From NCBI GenBank assembly GCA_964624765.1, contig CAZUZO010000148.1:1-7421 (forward strand): 7,421 nucleotides of DNA. The letters run 5' to 3'. The stretch's first letter is position 1; the number at the start of each line of letters is the position of its first letter. A program made the position numbers and the translations under genes. Positions 1 to 5,400 of the stretch are shown piece after piece. Below the pieces are notes generated by a model. It ran no database searches. It was not told where the DNA came from and saw only the letters and a program-made list of their open reading frames with translations. Source of the stretch: JAGTVB01 sp964624765 (lineage in GTDB: Bacteria; Pseudomonadota; Gammaproteobacteria; HK1).

Positions 1-2
1 TA

Positions 3-242
3 GATGGGCTGTTGAAGGACAAGGAAGCACTCACTGCAGTGTTGACCTACCATGTTGTCGCCGGTAAGGTGCTGGCCGCTGACGTTGCCGGGTTGGATAG
101 CGTTGCGACCGTGGAAGGCCGTTCCATCGCGATCAGCACGGCCGATGGAGTCAAGGTGAATGACGCGAATGTGGTCACCACCGATATCATGACGAGCAAT
201 GGCGTCATCCACGTCATCGACACGGTACTCATGCCAGAGTAG
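3..242 (+). CDS. Fasciclin (FAS1) domain protein, C-terminal part (5' end outside window)
   Basis: This reading frame is open from the window edge and ends at TAG 240-242, giving about 79 residues. It matches the second half of a FAS1 domain: the conserved LTYHVVAGKV segment, a hydrophilic middle with DGVKVNDANVV, and the H2-like closing motif NGVIHVIDTVLMP just before the stop. FAS1 domains are usually secreted or cell-surface modules linked to adhesion or extracellular matrix. Single-domain bacterial proteins of this family are about 130-200 residues with a signal peptide, so the missing 5' part probably holds the first half of the domain and the export signal. The TTG codon at 12-14 is in frame but is not a credible start, because domain sequence continues upstream of it. 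The gene ends cleanly after the domain. The family call is firm; the biological role is unknown. Confidence 0.9.
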   Translation, partial: DGLLKDKEALTAVLTYHVVAGKVLAADVAGLDSVATVEGRSIAISTADGVKVNDANVVTTDIMTSNGVIHVIDTVLMPE

Positions 243-368
243 TGTTTGGCTAACGCCTGCATCACGCTCTGTTGACAAAACTGGCGGCCGAGCCGGGAGG
301 GCTTGGTCGCCATCTTGGCGGTCGGACAGGAGCGGATACCGGAGTGTGCAACGGAGTATATGTTTCTT

Positions 369-374
369 GAGGGG
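369..374 (+). promoter_or_regulatory. Shine-Dalgarno for the 15-codon ORF
   Basis: GAGGGG lies 7 nt before the ATG at 382. It is the best ribosome-binding site in the fasciclin-merR gap and is clearly better than anything directly upstream of the MerR start at 584. Confidence 0.45.
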
Positions 375-381
375 CAAGATC

Positions 382-429
382 ATGACTGTCACTCGGCAGT
401 ATCGTGTGACCGACATCTATCAGAGCTGA
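382..429 (+). CDS. Possible 15-codon leader ORF
   Basis: A short ORF starts at ATG 382, encodes MTVTRQYRVTDIYQS and stops at TGA 427-429. Its support is the GAGGGG ribosome-binding site 7 nt upstream. The stop codon lies inside the CTGAG direct repeat that flanks the MITE-like element. If the element and one repeat copy are removed in silico, this stop would sit only 12 nt before the MerR ATG, a spacing compatible with translational coupling. It could be a leader peptide, the start of a gene that has since been lost, or chance. I see no attenuator-type codon run and no recognisable domain. No function is claimed. Confidence 0.3.
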   Translation: MTVTRQYRVTDIYQS

Positions 430-430
430 G

Positions 431-446
431 AGCTTGTGAAAAAACC
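431..446 (+). repeat. Left terminal inverted repeat of MITE
   Basis: AGCTTGTGAAAAAACC is identical to the reverse complement of 555-570. The inverted match extends two more bases outward (429-446 against 555-572), partly into the flanking direct repeat. Confidence 0.8.
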
Positions 447-554
447 TCCTACACGACACGATAGCGGCGTTGGGCGGTACTCGCTCCTCGCCTATCTATT
501 TGATATGTCTCGTCGCTGCGGCGCCGTCCGCCTGGCTCTCGTGCCGCTCGCGAC

Positions 555-570
555 GGTTTTTTCACAAGCT
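555..570 (-). repeat. Right terminal inverted repeat of MITE
   Basis: GGTTTTTTCACAAGCT is the perfect inverse of the left end. The CTGAG target-duplication copy follows at 571-575, then the region directly before the MerR start. Confidence 0.8.
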
Positions 571-583
571 CTGAGTTACGACG

Positions 584-1570
584 ATGACTCATGATCTGGA
601 CGATTCTCGAACAATGTTTCACATCGGAGCCGTCGCTCGCATGACCGGGCTGTCGCCGGATATCATCCGAGCATGGGAGCGACGATACGGGGTCATCGAA
701 CCTACTCGCACCTCAACCAGGCACCGGCTTTACAGCCGTGAAGATATTGGCCGGTTGGCTCTGATCAAGAACCTGGTGGATCTAGGTCATCGAATCGGTA
801 CCGTAGGGAGTTTGTCTATCGAAGAACTCCAGGCGCGATTAGACACCCACGAGAGACAAGCCGCTTGTCAGATGGGACCAAAGATGCGGTTGCTGCAACG
901 CGTCGCCGTGTTAGGGGATGTGCTTCCGGCCCGCCTGGAGCGACTGCGAACGACGCTCGACGGTTTCGAGTGGGTATTGATGTTACGCCACCGGATGGAC
1001 TTCGAGTGCCAGGTACAACGGGTGCGGCCGGACCTCCTCATTCTGGAGTACCCAACGGTGCACGAGGAAACGAGCCAGGATGTCCAAAGCCTACTGGAGC
1101 GATCCGGCGCGGCGAAAGCGCTCGTAATATACGGGTTCGGGTCGCAACGAGCTGTGCGGCGGCTTGATACGAAGCACATCACGCCATTGCGAGCGCCCGT
1201 CGATATTCCCGAGCTCAAACACTTAATTTTGGCGTTGAATGGTGACCAGGACTCCCATGTCATCGGACAATACAAGCCTATGAAAGAACGGGAAGAACCG
1301 TCCTACCTACCTGCCCGCCACTATAGCGACGAGGCGCTGGCGTCGATCGCTGTGCAAGCCACTTCTGTTCAGTGCGAGTGCCCTCACCACCTTGTGGATC
1401 TGATTCGATTCCTTAATGCTTTCGAGACCTATAGCGCTCAGTGTAAACACCGTGAACCTCGCGATGCATCGTTACACGCGTTTCTGAATGAGACTACGGC
1501 ACAGGCAAGGCATCTGCTCGAGGTCGCCCTCACCCAAATCGTCGAAGTGGAAAACATCCCGTTGCCGTAG
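584..1570 (+). CDS. MerR-family regulator, LitR/CarH-like, with degenerate B12-type domain and Cys-rich tail
   Basis: The product is 328 residues. Residues 11-80 are a MerR winged-helix DNA-binding domain (FHIGAVARMTGLSPDIIRAW, then ERRYGVIEP and RLYSREDIGRL), in the variant with RAWERRYG typical of LitR/CarH/MlrA proteins. Residues 104-215 read as an alternating alpha/beta domain at the place where CarH proteins bind adenosylcobalamin, but the DxHxxG cobalt-ligand motif is absent. The tail (about 262-325) has CECPHHL (C264, C266), AFETYSAQC (C287) and a helical end. I recall a similar tail in MerR/LitR paralogues that lack B12 binding. C95 and C142 are further cysteines. These features suggest a light, redox or metal sensor rather than a B12 sensor, but the ligand is unknown. 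ATG 584 is the first start; ATG 614 (MFHIGAV) is an alternative that keeps the whole domain. Neither has a good ribosome-binding site, probably because a MITE sits directly upstream. The sigma gene downstream, same strand, is the likely target. Confidence 0.88.
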   Translation: MTHDLDDSRTMFHIGAVARMTGLSPDIIRAWERRYGVIEPTRTSTRHRLYSREDIGRLALIKNLVDLGHRIGTVGSLSIEELQARLDTHERQAACQMGPKMRLLQRVAVLGDVLPARLERLRTTLDGFEWVLMLRHRMDFECQVQRVRPDLLILEYPTVHEETSQDVQSLLERSGAAKALVIYGFGSQRAVRRLDTKHITPLRAPVDIPELKHLILALNGDQDSHVIGQYKPMKEREEPSYLPARHYSDEALASIAVQATSVQCECPHHLVDLIRFLNAFETYSAQCKHREPRDASLHAFLNETTAQARHLLEVALTQIVEVENIPLP

Positions 1571-1585
1571 GCCACGGCCTGCGGC
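1564..1585 (+). terminator. Hairpin at the end of merR, possible terminator
   Basis: GCCGTAGGCC (1564-1573) pairs with GGCCTGCGGC (1576-1585) as a 10-bp GC-rich stem with one U-G pair and almost no loop; in practice it is 9 bp with a 4-nt loop. The merR stop codon TAG 1568-1570 lies inside the left arm. No U-tract follows, so intrinsic termination would be weak. It could instead protect the 3' end. Confidence 0.35.
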
Positions 1586-1891
1586 TCTCGGTCATGACAC
1601 GAGGGTTCGCGGTTATCCGCTAAACCGTGACTATCAAGCACCCTGGCGCGCACTCCTGTTGCCGCTCCCCCCGTCATCTTTTCTTCGTGAGCTGCCCTCT
1701 CTGACTCTTTAAGACAAGCGTCCTGAACAAACGCGATCCCGTTTTACATACTACTACAGGGCGTGCATCGTCCATCGCTGCCTATTCATCTTCTTGGCTT
1801 GATGAGGTGACCTGCGATCAAATTTCTTTGCTTGAGGGCAGGACACCAGGACGTTCCAAATGATGCTGGCCCGAGTGTCAATAAAATAGTA

Positions 1892-1912
1892 TAGACAACT
1901 ATTAGACAATAT
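1892..1912 (+). promoter_or_regulatory. Candidate LitR/CarH-type operator: two TnnACA repeats 11 bp apart
   Basis: TAGACAACTAT at 1892-1902 is followed at once by TAGACAATAT at 1903-1912. Both contain T-n-n-A-C-A in identical phase, exactly 11 bp apart. The operator consensus I recall for CarH-type MerR proteins is tandem 11-bp repeats of nnTnnACAnn overlapping the -35 region. Each TAGACA also matches the -35 consensus TTGACA at 5 of 6 positions, so a regulator bound here would block polymerase. The next phase upstream (1881) is only a partial match. The site lies about 110-120 bp upstream of the sigma start codon. The cognate regulator is inferred to be the MerR protein at 584-1570. Confidence 0.5.
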
Positions 1913-2003
1913 CTCGGTCTAACCGATCGCATGCCGTTGAAGCTTCGGCAGTTACCCGTGACGCCAAGCATTCCAACTGGACTCAATTAACTTGCAATCG
2001 ATT

Positions 2004-2009
2004 AGGTGA
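2004..2009 (+). promoter_or_regulatory. Ribosome-binding site of the sigma gene
   Basis: AGGTGA precedes ATG 2014 by 4 nt. The spacing is short, but it is the only good site near the start and supports ATG 2014 over later starts. Confidence 0.5.
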
Positions 2010-2013
2010 CGCC

Positions 2014-3678
2014 ATGCATACTCCCGGAGAGCCTTGCCGCTTGTTGCCGAGAATAGCCGATGATTGGGTGGACGAAGCCCCCTCGGGGAGTAGCGTAGGC
2101 GACAGCCGCCACTTCGAGCGCTGTTCGAGGAAGGAAACGGGCACCGTCAGCCGCAAGATTGGGTCACAAGACCCTACTCTTAAGAGGTCGCCGCTGGGTT
2201 CACCGCCCACCGAGGAATCAGAGACGGATGCCTTCACGCTGTATATTGCCGCCATCAGCGAGGTGCCACTGTTGACCCCAGAAGGTGAGCGAGACTTGGG
2301 GCGGGAGATGCAGCTCGCACGGGAGACCATGACACAGGCCTTGTCGCAGGTTCCCGCTGCGGTCGGTCAATTTCTCGAGGCCTATGAGGTAGCCAGAAAA
2401 AACCAATGGGAGCTCGGTCACGTCGTATTGCCGCCGCCCCGAGTTCCCGAAACGGCTTCCCAAAAAGCTTCCACTGGTGGACACCCCCAGCAGCCACCGC
2501 AGCCCTTACCGGACGTTGCCGGCGTGCGAAAAATCCTGGAGCAGCTAAAGGTGCATTATGGACACTGGCAGGCCTCCCGACTCCAAGCATCCGAGGTGTC
2601 CCAGAAGGCAACGCAAACCGTCCGTCACGCGATGCAGCGTACGTTCGCCGCGCTACCGGTGGCTCCAGAGATGCTGCGGCGCCTGTGCGCGACTTGTCGC
2701 GGCCTCGTCCAGCGAACGCGGATCGTCGAACAACGGGTCGGTGCTGTCGTGATTTTGACCGACGGAGACCGAGGCGGGTTATCCCTGACATCGGAATTCC
2801 TCGGTCAACGGTTATTGGAGCCGCGCTTTGCACCCTACCGTGAACTCATCCGGGCCGCACAAAGCGATTTGCATAAACTCGAATCGGCTGTCGGAACCGA
2901 TCTGAGCCTGTTGCGCAAGGCGCACACCGAGGCTGAAACCGCCTGGTGTCGCTACGAACACGCCTGGCGCCGGTTGGTCGAGGCCAACCTGCGGCTGGTG
3001 ATATCCATCGCTCGCCACTTTGTGCGCGATGGAATAGCCCTCGCCGATTTGGTTCAGGAGGGAAATTTAGGCTTATTTCGAGCATCGGAAAAGTTCGACT
3101 ATCGCTTAGGCTATCGCTTTTCGACCTACGCGAGCTTCTGGATTCGACAAGCCGTGTCAAGAGCGCTTCCGAAACAGGGGCGCTTGATTACTGTGCCCCG
3201 CTACATGCATGACCACATTACACACCTTAGAGCGCTAACGGCCAGTCTGCAACAGAAACTGGTACGCAACCCTTCGCTCGAAGAGCTCACTGAGGCGGCT
3301 AGCCTGCCCCTTGACACCATACTGACAGCCCTGAGTGCCGATCAGAGGACGCTCTCCCTGGAAACTCCTACCAACGACGAAGAGGATCTGGCACTCTATG
3401 ATCGGCTTATCGATCGGTCCGAACCTGATCCATCAGAGCATGTGAACGGTGTGCAAGTTGCTGAGAGGGTGGCCCGATTGCTCGATAGTTTGTCGGAGCG
3501 TGAAGCTCTAATCTTGCGTCTCCACTATGGGATCGGGGGTTCTCGGACCATGACCTTGGAACAGATCGCCACGATCCTGGGGGTGACCAGGGAGCGAGTA
3601 CGGCAGCTGGAGGTCCAGGCCCTCGCCGCTTTACGCTCCGATCATGCCGTGGAGCTTCTTGAGTCGCTTGCCGATTGA
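2014..3678 (+). CDS. RpoD-like sigma-70 factor (secondary sigma factor)
   Basis: The product is 554 residues. A low-complexity, polar N-terminus of about 70 residues is followed by region 1.2 (about 72-110, TLYIAAISEVPLLTPEGER), then a long non-conserved region (about 111-317, proline-rich near 139-166). Region 2 covers about 318-386, with VEANLRLVISIARH, DLVQEGNLGL and FSTYASFWIRQAVSRAL. Region 3 is about 390-470, and region 4 about 485-545, with the helix-turn-helix TLEQIATILGVTRERVRQLE. The region 4.2 helix is almost the same as in RpoD, so a TTGACA-like -35 is expected. In region 2.4 the Trp-Trp pair is Phe-Trp, and the Thr that helps read the -10 box is Ser, hinting at a modified -10 preference. 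Region 1.1 is not recognisable. It is shorter than the roughly 610-residue E. coli RpoD, and its placement beside a MerR gene and a flavoprotein argues for an alternative, inducible sigma factor rather than the housekeeping one. Confidence 0.9.
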   Translation: MHTPGEPCRLLPRIADDWVDEAPSGSSVGDSRHFERCSRKETGTVSRKIGSQDPTLKRSPLGSPPTEESETDAFTLYIAAISEVPLLTPEGERDLGREMQLARETMTQALSQVPAAVGQFLEAYEVARKNQWELGHVVLPPPRVPETASQKASTGGHPQQPPQPLPDVAGVRKILEQLKVHYGHWQASRLQASEVSQKATQTVRHAMQRTFAALPVAPEMLRRLCATCRGLVQRTRIVEQRVGAVVILTDGDRGGLSLTSEFLGQRLLEPRFAPYRELIRAAQSDLHKLESAVGTDLSLLRKAHTEAETAWCRYEHAWRRLVEANLRLVISIARHFVRDGIALADLVQEGNLGLFRASEKFDYRLGYRFSTYASFWIRQAVSRALPKQGRLITVPRYMHDHITHLRALTASLQQKLVRNPSLEELTEAASLPLDTILTALSADQRTLSLETPTNDEEDLALYDRLIDRSEPDPSEHVNGVQVAERVARLLDSLSEREALILRLHYGIGGSRTMTLEQIATILGVTRERVRQLEVQALAALRSDHAVELLESLAD

Positions 3679-3687
3679 TTCAAGAAG
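3655..3687 (+). terminator. Hairpin across the sigma-gene stop codon, weak terminator candidate
   Basis: CTTCTTGA (3655-3662) is the perfect inverse of TCAAGAAG (3680-3687). Inner pairs including two G-U pairs extend it to about 12 bp with a 9-nt loop. The stop codon TGA 3676-3678 is in the right arm. No U-run follows, so the sigma and flavoprotein genes may still be partly co-transcribed. Confidence 0.3.
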
Positions 3688-3739
3688 ACTTAACTTAAGC
3701 GGACCGATCAATGCGCACACAGGTCACCCGGGAATAACC

Positions 3740-3777
3740 ACCGGATAAACCGGGATCGTTGCACAGCGACCGGATAA
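3740..3777 (+). repeat. Direct repeats ACCGGATAA upstream of the flavoprotein gene
   Basis: ACCGGATAA occurs at 3740-3748 and 3769-3777, start to start 29 bp. A related CCCGGGAATAA lies at about 3727-3737, and CCGGGAT lies between the two copies. The second copy contains GATAAT (3773-3778), a 5 of 6 match to a -10 box, 15 bp before the ATG. The cluster could be an activator site or part of a promoter for the sigma factor encoded just upstream. Confidence 0.4.
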
Positions 3778-3792
3778 TCTGAGAACTAATAT

Positions 3793-4296
3793 ATGTGGCA
3801 GCAATCCGAACCGACACGCGGCGATGGCACGACCGATGATGATCCGGCACTCATCCAGACACGCCTTCGCCAGCTATTCGCCGAGCAGCCTTACGCGGTG
3901 CTCTGTACGCAAGGCGGTGGTCAACCCTACGGTTCATTGGTGGCCTTCGTGGCCAGCGATGATCTACGGCACGTCGTGTTCGCCACTCCTTCCACGACCC
4001 GCAAGTTTCGTCTGCTCTGTGAGTGCAACCGTGTCGCGTTAGTCATCGATAGTCGCTCCCAGGGGAGCGCGGACATCATGGCGCTGGAAGCCGTTACCGC
4101 TACGGGGCAGGCGAACGAGATGAAGAGGGGGGCTGAATCTGCCCCTTGGGAAAGATTACTTGTGGAGCGCCATCCTTACCTCGAGCCCTTCATTTCGGCA
4201 CCCTCCTCAGCACTCTTCGTGGTGGAGATCTCACGTTATCTCCATGTGGCGCGTTTTCAGGAGGTGCAAGAGTGGATTCCAGCGAATCGTTTCTGA
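3793..4296 (+). CDS. Pyridoxamine 5'-phosphate oxidase-like split-barrel flavoprotein
   Basis: The product is 167 residues and cytoplasmic, with no signal peptide or membrane segment. It has the order expected of the PNPOx-like FMN-binding split barrel: an N-terminal helix (ALIQTRLRQLFAEQPYAVLC, about 19-38), first strands (GQPYGSLVAFVASDD, about 43-57), the segment FATPSTTRKFRLL (63-75) where the family binds the flavin phosphate through Thr/Arg/Lys, then NRVALVID (79-86) and a final strand with VVEISRYLHVARFQEVQEW (143-161). Family members bind FMN, F420 or heme, and many are reductases or of unknown function; true PdxH is larger and has other motifs, so vitamin B6 synthesis is not implied. 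The ATG at 3793 is preceded only by a weak GAGA. The gene lies 114 bp after the sigma gene on the same strand, so it is a plausible co-regulated or sigma-dependent gene. Confidence 0.8.
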   Translation: MWQQSEPTRGDGTTDDDPALIQTRLRQLFAEQPYAVLCTQGGGQPYGSLVAFVASDDLRHVVFATPSTTRKFRLLCECNRVALVIDSRSQGSADIMALEAVTATGQANEMKRGAESAPWERLLVERHPYLEPFISAPSSALFVVEISRYLHVARFQEVQEWIPANRF

Positions 4297-4352
4297 ACCG
4301 CTGCCGCGGGTGATAGATACTTTTGCTGGCTTTTACCGCTCCAACGGGCCAT

Positions 4353-5048
4353 TCATCGGTTTTGTTGGCCGGGGCTGAACCGGTAACCGCCGCTCCTCAC
4401 GGTCTCAATAAAACGATCGTAGCCGAAGGGGGCGAGCAGCTCACGCAATCGAAACACGCAGATCGCAGCGGCCCCCTCGCTGACGGCCTTCTCCCACACC
4501 TTATCCACCAGATGCGCGGCACTGAAGATGCGATTGGGATGGGTCATGAAGAAATGCAACAGGCGAAACTCCATGGGGCGAAGCTTGAGTGCCACGTCAT
4601 CGGCCTTTACGCGATGGGTCTCGAGACTCAGGCATAGTCCCTCGACCGTAAGGACCTGACCATCGAACTCGGGAAACCTTCGGCGAAGTAAGGCTCGAAT
4701 TCGGGCCAGCAATTCCCGCCTGGAAAACGGTTTCGCGACATAGTCATCCGCACCGCAGTCCAGGCCATAGACCCGGTCGTCCTCTTCGCCTCGTGCCGTC
4801 AGGAGGATAATGGGGATTCGCTGGTGAGCCGGATCGCTTCGCAGCTGGGTTAACAGCTCGATGCCGCTAGAGGTCGGGAGCATCCAATCCAGGAGAATCA
4901 GCGACGGGCACCGCTCGGCGAGACTCGCCATCGCTTCCTCGGTGTTGCCCGCTTCCCGGCTTGGCAATCCGGCCTGTTCTAGGAACATGCGCAGCATCTG
5001 GCGGGTTGCGCTATCGTCTTCAACGATCAGCACGTAGCCTTGAATCAT
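4353..5048 (-). CDS. PhoB/OmpR-type response regulator with divergent recognition helix
   Basis: The product is 231 residues. Residues 1-122 are a receiver domain: acidic pocket E10-D11-D12, phospho-acceptor D54 in LILLDWMLP, T84 in LLTARGEEDDR and K106 in KPFSRREL. Residues about 132-226 are an OmpR-type winged helix (LRPMEFRLLHFFMTHPNRIF, then GYDRFIETVRSGGYRFS). The receiver and wing are very close to E. coli PhoB, but the recognition-helix stretch is not. Where PhoB has RTVDVHIRRLR, this protein has GAAAICVFRLR (192-202), losing the Arg, Thr, His and one Arg that contact DNA. All phosphorylation residues are kept. Start ATG 5046-5048 has a modest GAGTGAGA upstream. No histidine kinase lies in the window, so its partner is elsewhere. 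It converges with the flavoprotein gene, 56 bp apart. Confidence 0.9.
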   Translation of the reverse strand: MIQGYVLIVEDDSATRQMLRMFLEQAGLPSREAGNTEEAMASLAERCPSLILLDWMLPTSSGIELLTQLRSDPAHQRIPIILLTARGEEDDRVYGLDCGADDYVAKPFSRRELLARIRALLRRRFPEFDGQVLTVEGLCLSLETHRVKADDVALKLRPMEFRLLHFFMTHPNRIFSAAHLVDKVWEKAVSEGAAAICVFRLRELLAPFGYDRFIETVRSGGYRFSPGQQNR

Positions 5049-5101
5049 TTCTCACTCTGTCTATCACCGTGCGACGTGGCTCGCCCCCGTCGTTCCAAGT
5101 T

Positions 5102-5136
5102 TGCCGAATACCAAGGGTCACGCTGGGTATCCGACA
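5102..5136. promoter_or_regulatory. 35-bp imperfect palindrome upstream of the response-regulator gene
   Basis: The two halves mirror each other around C5119: 13 of 17 positions pair, including AATACC against GGTATC-type arms and a GGGTCAC centre. It lies 54-88 bp upstream of the response-regulator start on the minus strand, a natural place for an operator (possibly autoregulatory) or a 5'-UTR hairpin. Confidence 0.4.
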
Positions 5137-5313
5137 CATCGGCTTTCCGGAGACTGAAGTTGGACCAACAACTTCAAGGGGAGACGAAGGTGTCCGGCAC
5201 ACTATACCATCACCTCCAAGACATTTATCGTTATGCGGCCGGCGTGCTGCCGCCACACCGGCAGTGGCACAAGCGGGGGCCAGAGTGCACGGTCGCGACG
5301 CGGCTGGAGCGCC

Positions 5314-5333
5314 GAGTCAGGCATGCCTGACTC
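5314..5333. repeat. 20-bp perfect palindrome
   Basis: GAGTCAGGCATGCCTGACTC is self-complementary along its whole length with no loop. It sits 67 bp left of the transposase remnant. It could be an operator for a dimeric protein or a scar of past rearrangement. No neighbour makes its role clear. Confidence 0.5.
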
Positions 5334-5400
5334 AATATTGGTATCCCATTTTGCCCCCAATAATGCCAATCTTCTATACCTTATACACCCTGACCGTTGA

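Larger units (their letters stand above)
426..575. mobile_element. MITE-like non-autonomous element (140 bp plus 5-bp target duplications)
   Basis: The element core spans 431-570. Its ends are perfect 16-bp inverted repeats, AGCTTGTGAAAAAACC at 431-446 and the reverse complement at 555-570. It is flanked by direct repeats CTGAG at 426-430 and 571-575. Inverted ends, a short non-coding interior (447-554) and a target duplication are the standard signature of a miniature inverted-repeat element mobilised in trans. A 5-bp duplication occurs in several IS families (IS1380 and Tn3-like among others); I cannot assign this one from memory. The interior has no convincing gene. The element ends 8 bp (with duplication) or 13 bp (core) before the MerR start codon. 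Confidence 0.75.
1571..2013. other. 443-bp intergenic region between merR and sigma gene
   Basis: No convincing gene is present. A 66-codon minus-strand ORF at 1786-1986 has no domain or ribosome-binding site and looks spurious. The supported contents are the hairpin at its left edge, an AT-rich stretch around 1876-1912 with the TnnACA direct repeats, and the sigma-gene ribosome-binding site at 2004-2009. The length and the AT-rich pocket suggest a regulated promoter for the sigma gene. I cannot name a clean -10 box. Confidence 0.6.
5049..5400. other. Intergenic region upstream of the response regulator
   Basis: No credible gene is seen. Overlapping ORFs on both strands come from a palindrome read both ways (similar CRIP-VTLGIR peptides on each strand). 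Contents are the palindromes at 5102-5136 and 5314-5333 and a small ATTGG(T/C)AT inverted pair at 5337-5344 and 5363-5370. The right end abuts a truncated transposase remnant. Confidence 0.55.

Noticed and set aside
272..277. Perfect TTGACA -35 box after the fasciclin gene
   Set aside because: No -10-like hexamer occurs 16-18 bp downstream; that stretch is GC-rich.
429..572. Long hairpin read as a transcription terminator
   Set aside because: The arms are 108 bp apart and flanked by direct repeats, which fits a mobile element better than a terminator.
868..1275. 135-codon minus-strand ORF inside merR
   Set aside because: It is opposite a strongly supported regulator and is rich in Arg, Ser and Thr, as expected from a shadow frame.
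1786..1986. 66-codon minus-strand ORF in the merR-sigma gap
   Set aside because: It has no ribosome-binding site or recognisable motif and overlaps the AT-rich promoter-like island.
2255..2833. 192-codon minus-strand ORF within the sigma gene
   Set aside because: Arg/Ala/Pro-rich shadow of the GC-rich sigma coding sequence, with no domain.
5020..5256. Minus-strand ORF upstream of the response regulator
   Set aside because: Its similarity to a plus-strand peptide is explained by the palindrome at 5102-5136; it overlaps the true regulator start.
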